Assembly: GCA_011525875.1 (NCBI GenBank)
Contig: WYBN01000012.1
Coordinates: 186,001-250,000, forward strand
DNA from: Melioribacteraceae bacterium
GTDB lineage: Bacteria; Bacteroidota; Ignavibacteria; Ignavibacteriales; Melioribacteraceae
Reading direction: 5' to 3'
Length of the DNA: 64,000 bases
Shown: positions 56,401 to 63,196 of the stretch, piece by piece
How the letters are laid out: every line of letters begins with the position of its first letter
Position numbering within the stretch: the stretch's first letter is position 1
The notes under the pieces: model-generated
Databases searched by the model: none
Seen by the model: the letters and a program-made list of their open reading frames with translations, nothing else
What the model was told of the DNA's origin: nothing
Position numbers and translations under genes: made by a program

Positions 56401-56500
56401 GATTAAGATTGATATAAGCAAGGAGTCCGAATATCAGGAAGACAAGAATGCCCATTGTTGTCATTACCGGACGGTTAATAGATGTTTTAGCAAGAATCAT
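53405..56500 (-). CDS. RND-family efflux permease lacking the canonical proton relay
   Basis: A 1031-residue AcrB-like pump (HAE type) with two duplicated halves, twelve transmembrane helices and two large periplasmic loops. It pairs with the adaptor and TolC-like genes upstream. In AcrB, Asp407, Asp408 and Lys940 carry protons; the aligned positions here are Ala405 and Asn406 (GVLVANSVVVLENI) and Asn927 (GIVVNNAILMLD), while the neighbouring Glu412 is kept. The codons were checked at 55286-55288, 55283-55285 and 53720-53722. It is otherwise full length and intact, so it may use another coupling ion or mechanism. It starts 9 bases after the adaptor gene. Confidence 0.93.
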   Translation of the reverse strand: MILAKTSINRPVMTTMGILVFLIFGLLAYINLNLDQMPDVEIPFVTIQTIYPGAGPKEIETLVTKKIEDVVSTISQIESIESFSLDGASIIIIEFDLRKSVDIANQEVKDKVDEILNQLPGDAEKPIIRKVDIRAFPIIDVVLSGELDPRELYRTADKILKDRFSQIQGVAKVDITGGQEREIRIVLDKKEIYQNLISMPQLLQILASHNLKMPGGYFQIDDQEFTVRLDGEFTNLDELNNLQIPTPFGSKFLRQFASVSDSGKDIRQRTIYINSGGEIRNENVVRLAITKSADGNVVEVAEAVKNALPEIRTALPAGTNLEIVTDRSVFTRSTVVDTMSNIILGIVFTSIVLFIFLSDLRSTLIVALTMPTSIISTFLLLQAFGLTLNMMTLMGLSVSVGVLVANSVVVLENIFRHKRMGKNNHEAAYFGTTEVLVAVLAATMTNIVVFLPIANMSSIVGRFLRELALAASFATVFSLLYSFTLTPMLASLILPEKLMTGRISDMLNKIFHSWDEFYRRLLAKTLHNKLRSVVVIAVSFIIFILTIIIYAPNIGFEFMPKLDDGKIKVEVELPEGYNLHETSETLKSIEDKINKYPEVVHMLTALGKISDLNTGSNMARIDIQLLDENQRDISIEEMIQNFVEDLSDIPNARILVDYSSGMGMGGAPIQFYLQGQELEILEEWKEKIIAETESITGLINFDNSSRAGKPEITIYPKREMMAEANLTVRELALTLRAAIAGLESSKYRESGDEYDITITMNDKDVDTPEKIGDIPIVAQSGVIYKISQLAYVSFTKGYTKILHRDKYTTIQFTGSPAPGVPLGDVTTEIDRRLGKMDFPPGYKFSWGGNVKMMNEMLLDMLLAFFLAVILTYMLLAAILESFLQPFFILLTVPLALIGVLASLYHTGIPFAITSLMAIIMLIGIVVNNAILMLDYTNLLVRNEGRPVKEALIEACPTKLKPILMSTIAIILGMLPMALGIGDAGKEMRVPLGVVSIGGLIVSTVLTLFVIPAYYYVTSRKTDEGVIKKRIE

Positions 56501-56509
56501 ATTTTCCCC

Positions 56510-57541
56510 TTATTGAACTTCGTATACTTTTTGTCCGTCAACCAAAATGTTTGAGCCTTTAACTATAAGCAAATCCCCAGCTTGAATTCCAGAGAGAATC
56601 TCTATCTCTAATCCGTTAGACAATCCTGTAGTTATTACTTTCTCAGCAGCAAAACCGTTATTGTTTATAAATAATATTTTCTTTCCGGCAGAATCTCTAA
56701 TCAAATTCATAGGAACTACAAGAGCATTTTCATTTACGTAAACTTGAATTTTAATTTCGGTTACAGTTCCCGGGTTTAATATTTTCTCTGGGTTGAAGAA
56801 TTCGATCTCGGCATAGTAAGCGCGTCTGCGGAGATCAATTGCCTGAGATAAATCGGCAACCTTTCCTTCGATAACTTTTCCATCAAATGCGGCAAATGAT
56901 TTCATGCCTTTTCTTATCTGTTTTACCTCAGATTCAGAAGCCCATACTTTCGTCTTCATTCGGTCAATTTTTGCTAAGGTGAACAGAGGAATCTTTGAAT
57001 CAACTCCATCGCCCTCGTTTACCATTATTTCGACAATGTATCCGTCGAAAGGCGCATCTATAAACAAAGCCTGTTTAGCCATTTCAAAATTTCGTTTATC
57101 AACAAGGTACTTTGTTTCTATACCGTCAAAATTAGCCTGAGATGTTTCGCCTGCATCAAGCAGAGCTTTCATTCGTTCGTAATTTTTTTTGGAATTATCA
57201 TATGCATGTTTAGCTTGCTCATACTGAATTGACGGATTGTCAGTAGGGAATTCAACGACTACATCATCTTTTCGTACAAAATCTCCTACACGGTAGTTAA
57301 TTTTTTCAATTCTACCGCCGACAGCTGAAGTGCTCGTGTTTTGAATAATTCCGGTAAGAGTCGAATAGTATGTTAATTCCTTTTTGAAATATCTCGGTTT
57401 GACTTGCTCGGTAACAACCGGCAAGCCGTCTGGTTTGTTTGAATGTTCATTTTGTTGTCTGGCATCATCGGAGCAGGAGCTGAATGTTAAACCAGCTGCT
57501 GCAACCATCAGCCACTTCAGAAATAATAAATGAAATTTCAT
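56510..57541 (-). CDS. RND efflux periplasmic adaptor (membrane fusion protein)
   Basis: A 343-residue HlyD/AcrA-type adaptor with a lipoprotein signal (LTFSSC, about residues 18-23). Order of parts: lipoyl-like beta domain (GRIEKINYRVGDFVRKDDVV), a short helical hairpin (about 110-140), the second lipoyl half (DAPFDGYIVEIMVNEGD), and beta-barrel and membrane-proximal domains. AGGAG precedes the ATG. It links the inner-membrane RND permease to the TolC-like channel and lies between the two genes. Confidence 0.93.
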   Translation of the reverse strand: MKFHLLFLKWLMVAAAGLTFSSCSDDARQQNEHSNKPDGLPVVTEQVKPRYFKKELTYYSTLTGIIQNTSTSAVGGRIEKINYRVGDFVRKDDVVVEFPTDNPSIQYEQAKHAYDNSKKNYERMKALLDAGETSQANFDGIETKYLVDKRNFEMAKQALFIDAPFDGYIVEIMVNEGDGVDSKIPLFTLAKIDRMKTKVWASESEVKQIRKGMKSFAAFDGKVIEGKVADLSQAIDLRRRAYYAEIEFFNPEKILNPGTVTEIKIQVYVNENALVVPMNLIRDSAGKKILFINNNGFAAEKVITTGLSNGLEIEILSGIQAGDLLIVKGSNILVDGQKVYEVQ

Positions 57542-57556
57542 GATTTGATTTATCTC

Positions 57557-58963
57557 CTAATTCTTGTTTATTCCGTTTTCAGAATACGATAATTTTCCCA
57601 AGAGATTATCTAATTCGGCTTCTGCAATTATAAAATCATGTATCGCTTTAATCTTGTTTGTGCGAGCCTTCTCCAGCTCAATATTGGCATTTTTAATTTC
57701 AAGCTGTGTGCCCGTTCCTTCTTCAAACCTTATTAAAGCTATGGAATAGGCTTTTTCAGCAAGTTCAACATTTCGAGTAACCGCATCAATTTGAGTTTTT
57801 ACACGATTTAAATTATTTAGCGTCTTTTTAACTTCGCTTGCTATAAAGTCCTTCAGAATTTTTAATTGTTCATCAGTCTGTCTGACCCCGATTAGTGACT
57901 GTTCAACCTTATTTGATGTTCGTATTCCTTTGAAGAGATTCATACTCAACGATAATCCGACAGTTGCTGAAGAATAATTTTGGAAATCCCATTTATCCGA
58001 TGAGCCCGCATAGGTAAGATTTCCGAAAGCAGTCAGCTGAGGCCAGTATTCTGATCTATCTAAGGCAACGAACTCTTCGTCAATCTGCCGTTTAATGCTC
58101 AAAGTAGAAATACTGTGGTTTTTTTCGCAGGCAATTCGTACTGATTCATCGACATCCGGAAGTTGTGCATCGTTATAAGTAAAATTTCCAGTTATCTCAA
58201 TCTCAATATCTTGAGTTAAAGCGAGGACAATCTTCAGTTTGTTCATTGCATCACTATAAAGATTCTCGAGTTCAAAGACTGAGGGGCGAATGTTTTCCAC
58301 CATAACTTCAGCCTGCAGTAAATCGAAATCTGAAACCAATCCCTCCCGGTAGTAGGCTTTTAGATTAGATAGATTTCTCTCAGCGTTGTCAAGCGATGAT
58401 TCAGTAATTTCCAGAAACCGCTTTGCAAGCATTGCGCCATAAAATGCTTTTTTAACGTTTAGGATTACTTCGGATATCTTAGCATTCAGCTGTTCATTAG
58501 AAAGATTTAAATAAATTTGCGACGCACCTATTCCTCTGAATACAGCAGAATTAAATATTATCTGCGTTAAACTCAAATTTGTTTCGTAATTATTTGTTTG
58601 AGCAAAAGACTGCAATTTTGATCTAAGAGGCAGGAATTTAGATTCATCGGAAGGCAGTACATTTTCGCTGAATAAAATTCCGTAAGTTGCGTTAGCAAGC
58701 ATGGCTTCAAAATCAGGGAATGCCATTTTAGGTTTTGAGATAAAATGCCCGAATCTGCCAGAAATGTCAAGAGAGGGAAGAGCGTAGCCGAAAGCTTCAT
58801 TTACTGCCTTCTGTGCCTTCTCGATTTCAAGTCTCGCTATTTGAATATCCCTATTGTTCTCGAGGGCAGTTTTAATTGCGTCTTCGATAGTGAAAGATTG
58901 AGCATTTATAATAAAGTCCGTCATCATGAACAATAAGAAAAAATTAATCAAAACATTCTTCAT
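57557..58963 (-). CDS. TolC-family outer membrane efflux protein
   Basis: A 468-residue TolC-like channel: signal peptide (about 1-21), and two repeats of the outer membrane efflux protein fold with long helices (for example ALENNRDIQIARLEIEKAQKAV and KAYSIALIRFEEGTGTQLEI). The motif FEEGTGTQLEIKNA is the typical loop at the second repeat. It lies between the tetR gene (18-base gap) and the adaptor (15-base gap), so the whole efflux unit is one operon. Confidence 0.93.
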   Translation of the reverse strand: MKNVLINFFLLFMMTDFIINAQSFTIEDAIKTALENNRDIQIARLEIEKAQKAVNEAFGYALPSLDISGRFGHFISKPKMAFPDFEAMLANATYGILFSENVLPSDESKFLPLRSKLQSFAQTNNYETNLSLTQIIFNSAVFRGIGASQIYLNLSNEQLNAKISEVILNVKKAFYGAMLAKRFLEITESSLDNAERNLSNLKAYYREGLVSDFDLLQAEVMVENIRPSVFELENLYSDAMNKLKIVLALTQDIEIEITGNFTYNDAQLPDVDESVRIACEKNHSISTLSIKRQIDEEFVALDRSEYWPQLTAFGNLTYAGSSDKWDFQNYSSATVGLSLSMNLFKGIRTSNKVEQSLIGVRQTDEQLKILKDFIASEVKKTLNNLNRVKTQIDAVTRNVELAEKAYSIALIRFEEGTGTQLEIKNANIELEKARTNKIKAIHDFIIAEAELDNLLGKLSYSENGINKN

Positions 58964-58981
58964 AGTATATCCCGGTTATTA

Positions 58982-59599
58982 TTATTTTTTTAATCCGTTG
59001 AAAATTAGATCTATAAATTTGTCTGTTCTCTTAATTAAATTTGACACATCAACTTCGGAGATAAAATTAAGACTTGATTTCGAATATTCTCTGAATTCTA
59101 CAGCTTGAACAAATTCAAGTATGAATCTGCCGGTCTCTACTGTGTCGTGCTTTCTAAGTTCTCCCGATTTAATTCCACCTTCAAGCAGCTCAAAAAGTAT
59201 CCCTTCAACACGTCTGTAAAAATTTTTGTATGAATTTTCAATTATCTGTTCGAACTCAAAAAAAGCGCTTTTAGTAATTTTAAATCTTTCAGAGGATTTA
59301 TAGTGAGGGTTCATCAATTCGGTTAAAAACAGTTTTAGCTTTTCTGCTGAACTTGACACGGCAGCGGATTTTCTTTCATAGTCCTTAATCATATTTTCAA
59401 AAATCTCGGTGACGATGACGTCGAGAAGTTCTTCCTTACTTTCGAAGTAATAGTATAAGCTGTTTTTCTTGATTCCGACTTTTTCCGAAATATCGTCTAG
59501 TGTTGTTTTGTAATACCCGTAGTAAGCAAAAAGTCCGGTGGCAGTTTCTTTTATCTGACGGTATCTATTGTCGTATATTTTTGATTTTTTTGAGAGCAA
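58982..59599 (-). CDS. TetR-family transcriptional regulator of the efflux operon
   Basis: A 205-residue repressor. The N-terminal helix-turn-helix is clear: ATGLFAYYGYYKTTLDDISEKVGIKKNSLYYYFESKEELL (about 19-57, shown in two pieces here: the TTLDDISEKVGI helix and the LYYYFESKEELL tail), followed by a divergent ligand-binding domain. The start is TTG at 59599, with no ATG nearby in frame and no strong ribosome site. An 8-bp inverted repeat lies just upstream (59621-59645), consistent with autoregulation. It is the first gene of the tetR-tolC-adaptor-RND operon; the inducing compound is unknown. Confidence 0.9.
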   Translation of the reverse strand: MLSKKSKIYDNRYRQIKETATGLFAYYGYYKTTLDDISEKVGIKKNSLYYYFESKEELLDVIVTEIFENMIKDYERKSAAVSSSAEKLKLFLTELMNPHYKSSERFKITKSAFFEFEQIIENSYKNFYRRVEGILFELLEGGIKSGELRKHDTVETGRFILEFVQAVEFREYSKSSLNFISEVDVSNLIKRTDKFIDLIFNGLKK

Positions 59600-59620
59600 A
59601 GAATGCTAAAGAATTATTTA

Positions 59621-59645
59621 TCGAACAATCTAATTATTTGTTCGA
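59621..59645. promoter_or_regulatory. Probable TetR operator, perfect 8-bp inverted repeat
   Basis: TCGAACAA (59621-59628), a 9-base AT-rich spacer, TTGTTCGA (59638-59645). The two arms are exactly complementary and 22 bases upstream of the repressor start. The size and position match a TetR-family operator controlling its own operon. Confidence 0.7.
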
Positions 59646-59738
59646 AACCTAATAAAAATCAGAAAGTAATCAAAAACCTTTTTTCAAATGAATATTAATT
59701 TTTAGTAATCCTTTAATCATTCAGAATGGAAATGCTTC

Positions 59739-59767
59739 TTGTTTAATTCTTTAAAATAATTTATACT
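59739..59767 (+). promoter_or_regulatory. Candidate promoter of the tRNA-Val gene
   Basis: TTGTTT (59739-59744), a 17-base spacer and TATACT (59762-59767), placing transcription start near 59774, about 23 bases before the mature tRNA. The -35 is imperfect. Confidence 0.5.
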
Positions 59768-59796
59768 TGCACCGCGTTTTTTGATAAAATATTTTA

Positions 59797-59871
59797 GGGG
59801 GCATAGCTCAGCTGGTTTAGAGCGTCTGCCTTACAAGCAGAAGGTCCTTGGTTCGAATCCATGTGCCCCCA
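59797..59871 (+). tRNA. tRNA-Val (anticodon UAC)
   Basis: A complete cloverleaf: acceptor arm GGGGGCA (59797-59803) pairs with TGCCCCC (59864-59870), D arm GCTC/GAGC, anticodon stem TCTGC/GCAGA with loop CTTACAA giving TAC, and a T arm with TTCGAAT containing one mismatch. The discriminator is A; CCA is not encoded, since ACA follows. Confidence 0.95.
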
Positions 59872-59910
59872 CAAAAAAAGCCTGAGTTAAAAAAAATCTC
59901 AGGCTTTTTT
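59872..59910 (+). terminator. Rho-independent terminator of tRNA-Val
   Basis: AAGCCTGAG (59878-59886) and CTCAGGCTT (59898-59906) form a 9-bp stem around an A-rich loop, with A-run and T-run flanks, directly after the tRNA. The symmetry could also let it stop transcription from the opposite strand. Confidence 0.88.
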
Positions 59911-60054
59911 ATATTTACTTCGAAGAAATAAGTAAATCTATTTTCCCGAAACTACACGGAATAGTTCATCCCAGAACTGAAGTTCAGATGTTATGAAAGA
60001 CTCTTTGCATACAATGATAGCGATATTAGATCATTTGCAATAAATTTTCATCAA

Positions 60055-63000
60055 TTAATCTTTTATGCATCTCACGCTAAATCCGGAAAAGTTTTTTGAT
60101 GCTGAAGAAAAGAAGATTGTTTCACTCGAACCAAGAGTCATCCGCTCCGCATTTTCATTGTTCGTTTCACTTGAGCTCCAAAAACTTGTGCCGTATCCCA
60201 ATCCGAGAAAACTGCCATAGGCATAATAACCGGCAATAAATGCAGAAAATCCGCTTGCGTTGTCACCACCGGCTTCTCCAGCAGTTTTGAGAGAGTTAGC
60301 ATTATTATTAACAGATGCTGCCAAATTATGAAACTCCTCAACTGAAGGCAAATGCCATCCTTCGGGGCAAATACCCTGTGACCCTTCAAATGAACTGTAT
60401 TGCATAGCTTCATCCCATTGATACAAACCGCCAAACTTGCCACAATTTACTTCATCGTTTCCATAGCAAAATTTTTCAACAATTCCGTTGTTGCTTTGAT
60501 TCTCACTTCCCTGGACTACAGAACCAATATCAAGGTTTTCCTTCAGCCAGCACTGCTCGCCGATTAGAATAGTATTGTAAACTTTATCGCCATATTCGAC
60601 AAATGGTATTCCAGGGCATGGAGCTCCACTCTGAGATTTAGTTGTAAAAGACCATACATCAGACCATGAAGATACTCCTTCGCTGTTGGAAGCGCTGACT
60701 CGCCAGAAGTAAGTTTTTGAGAATTCCAAGTCTGATACTAGATGATTTATGCTTACAATACCTTGTTTATTATACAAGTAATTTGTGAAATTATTGCTCA
60801 AAGAGATTTGAAGATTATATGTATCAGCGTTTCCTACCGGATTCCATTTAAACTCAACTGATGTGGATAAATCCGATGAATTATCAGCAGGGAATGAAAG
60901 AGACGGAATCCCAGGAACAGCAGCGCTGAATATTTCGTCTTTGATACAGCGGACACTAAAACCATCACTTTGAAGGCTGTTAAAAAAGACGATACTATTT
61001 GAACCGGTGTTAAGTCCAAGATTGAAGGCGGTTTCCTGCCCAGTATAAGTCGAGCTCCACAGACTTGCATTACTTCCGAGTAAATAGAAACTGCCGAGAT
61101 AACTGTAACCGGCAAGAAGAGCAGAAAAACCTGTTGAGTTATATCCTGTCAATTGACCTGATGACAGCAGTGCATCACGGGTATTTTGTGCATTTAATCG
61201 TAAAGTCTCGAATTCAGATAAAGTGGGAACATGCCAGTCAGTTGGACAGATACCTTGACTTTCTTCATGGCTGCTGTAATTCATTATTTCAGCCCATTGA
61301 TACAAAGCTCCGTAAGTATCGCAGTTCGATGGCTCATTGTCATAACAATATTTTTCGATCACTCCGTTGTCAGTCTGATTCACACTAACCTGTATCATAG
61401 TTCCGGCATCGAGATTCTGTTTGAACCAACACCTATCTCCAATCAGAACGGTTTTATAAATTTTGCCCGCATATTCAATTTCAGGAACGCCCGGGCATGG
61501 TTCGCCGTTGTCGCTTCCTGTAGTAAAACTCCAGGTTTCAGACCAAGATGAAGTTCCGTATTTATTATGCGCTCGAACTCTCCAGTAGTATTTTGTTTCG
61601 AATAATAGACCTGAGACTTTTTGAGAAGTTTCTGAGATAGATTCCTCGTCGAAAATATTATTCGTGAAATTGCTGCTCGGTGATACTTGCAGTGTGTAAC
61701 CGGTAGAGGTTTCGACATAATTCCAGTAAAGAGTCGGGGAAGCGGATTGATCTATGGAATTATCAGCAGGCAGCGAGAGCTGAGGGGCGGATGGAACGGC
61801 GGCTTTAATGAGATTATCATTGATGCAGCGGACGCTATAGCCATAAACTTTGTTGGAATATGTCAATAAAATATTATCATTAAAACTAAGTAAGCTTGCG
61901 TTGTGTGAGTAATCACTGTCATAAGCGTCGGATGTCCAAAAAAACGAATGTTCGCTTAAACTATAAAAGGGACCGCCGAATGCACGGTAACCGCCCAAAA
62001 GTGTTGTGAAACCACTTCTGTTGGTGCCTTCTAATTCTCCTTCTGCCAAAATATCATTTCTTGAGTATTGGACATTCTCGAATAATGTTTCAAATTCAGC
62101 TTTAGAAGGGATATGCCAGTCATCCGGACAAATGCCCTGGGCTTTGCTTGTATTGTTGTAAAGCATCGCTTCATTCCACTGATATAGACCGCCGTATTTT
62201 CCACAATGCTCCTCGTTATTATCATAACAATATTTTTCAATTATCCCATTATCAGACGGCTCCTCGCTTCCTGGAATAAGATTGCCGAGGTTAAGATTTT
62301 CTCTTAACCAGCATTGATCGCTTATCTGGACTGTAGCGTAAGTTTTCCCTTGATATTCTACCGAAAGAAAGTTCTCACATGATCTGCTGACAATTAAATA
62401 ACCGAGATTAATGTTATCGCCGTCATAAACCGGAAGATTAGTAAAAGTTCTTTTCCCAATTATTCTGCTTGCAGCGGTAATGCTGTCAATCTGTGATTCT
62501 AAAAGTTTATTGATGTTTTCGTGCAAACCCATACTTCTATTATTATAAAAATTATTTTCGTCCGTTATATGACTGCTTCCGTATATAAGCATCAACTTCT
62601 TGACGACAGTATATTGATTATCAATCGTAATTTGAGCTAAATAAATTCCATTGGGCAGGCCGTTCAATTCAATTTCTATAGAACTTGATCCGGCAGCGAG
62701 ATATGTTTCTGTTTTATTTTTAACCGACTGCCCTAAAATATTATAGACAGTTACTTTAACGCTTGACGACTTGGGTAAAGTAATTCCTAAACGAGTGCGG
62801 GGATTAAATGGATTTGGGAAACTGTTTGAAACAAAATACCCGTCAGGCAAAATTTTATCTTCAACTGAAGAAACAAGAAAAGAAAATGAGCCGTCTTCTA
62901 AAGATTGTGTTTGATAAGAAGATGGGTATATGTAAAGAGTCAGATCTACTTCCGGTAAAGATCTGCCGAATTCATCGATCAATATACCTGTAATTGTTTG

Positions 63001-63057
63001 GGCGGCTATAGATATATTAAATAAAATGAAAAGCGATATGAATATTTTTCTCCGCAA
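60055..63057 (-). CDS. Exported multi-domain FISUMP protein with an internal type IX-like sorting domain
   Basis: A 1000-residue secreted protein. Parts in order: signal peptide (1-19), carboxypeptidase-regulatory-like segment (about 21-70), a domain resembling a type IX sorting/FlgD-Ig domain (about 79-158, with SFPNPFNPRTRLGITLP and NGIYLAQI), a linker, then three FISUMP modules (about 227-414, 519-707, 812-1000) separated by fibronectin III-like domains (about 422-515 and 716-808, with YYWRVRAHNKYGTSSWSE). Each FISUMP has GGLYQW or GALYQW, GICP-x2-WH-[IVL]-P and a final SVRCI[KN]D. The start is TTG at 63057, with GGGGG 6 bases upstream. Likely surface-located; function unknown. The sorting-like domain is usually at the C-terminus but lies near the N-terminus here. 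Confidence 0.85.
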   Translation of the reverse strand: MRRKIFISLFILFNISIAAQTITGILIDEFGRSLPEVDLTLYIYPSSYQTQSLEDGSFSFLVSSVEDKILPDGYFVSNSFPNPFNPRTRLGITLPKSSSVKVTVYNILGQSVKNKTETYLAAGSSSIEIELNGLPNGIYLAQITIDNQYTVVKKLMLIYGSSHITDENNFYNNRSMGLHENINKLLESQIDSITAASRIIGKRTFTNLPVYDGDNINLGYLIVSRSCENFLSVEYQGKTYATVQISDQCWLRENLNLGNLIPGSEEPSDNGIIEKYCYDNNEEHCGKYGGLYQWNEAMLYNNTSKAQGICPDDWHIPSKAEFETLFENVQYSRNDILAEGELEGTNRSGFTTLLGGYRAFGGPFYSLSEHSFFWTSDAYDSDYSHNASLLSFNDNILLTYSNKVYGYSVRCINDNLIKAAVPSAPQLSLPADNSIDQSASPTLYWNYVETSTGYTLQVSPSSNFTNNIFDEESISETSQKVSGLLFETKYYWRVRAHNKYGTSSWSETWSFTTGSDNGEPCPGVPEIEYAGKIYKTVLIGDRCWFKQNLDAGTMIQVSVNQTDNGVIEKYCYDNEPSNCDTYGALYQWAEIMNYSSHEESQGICPTDWHVPTLSEFETLRLNAQNTRDALLSSGQLTGYNSTGFSALLAGYSYLGSFYLLGSNASLWSSTYTGQETAFNLGLNTGSNSIVFFNSLQSDGFSVRCIKDEIFSAAVPGIPSLSFPADNSSDLSTSVEFKWNPVGNADTYNLQISLSNNFTNYLYNKQGIVSINHLVSDLEFSKTYFWRVSASNSEGVSSWSDVWSFTTKSQSGAPCPGIPFVEYGDKVYNTILIGEQCWLKENLDIGSVVQGSENQSNNGIVEKFCYGNDEVNCGKFGGLYQWDEAMQYSSFEGSQGICPEGWHLPSVEEFHNLAASVNNNANSLKTAGEAGGDNASGFSAFIAGYYAYGSFLGLGYGTSFWSSSETNNENAERMTLGSSETIFFSSASKNFSGFSVRCIKD

Positions 63058-63196
63058 TTCATTCCCCCTTAATTTAAAAATTAACTTAGCGGAAAATAAT
63101 AAAAATCCTCTTTATCATTATTGCACAAAAAAAATCATCCAAATTATATACTCAAATACAGTTGAGCTCTACTTCAAATATCAGCACATCAGCAGA

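Noticed and set aside
59982..59996. Small palindrome GAACTGAAGTTC after the tRNA terminator
   Set aside because: Too short and isolated to assign; it is not followed by a T-run and does not match the 15969-16191 element beyond chance similarity.
60055..62300. Several antisense open frames within the FISUMP gene
   Set aside because: They are shadows of the repeated domains on the coding strand, without ribosome sites or protein-like composition.
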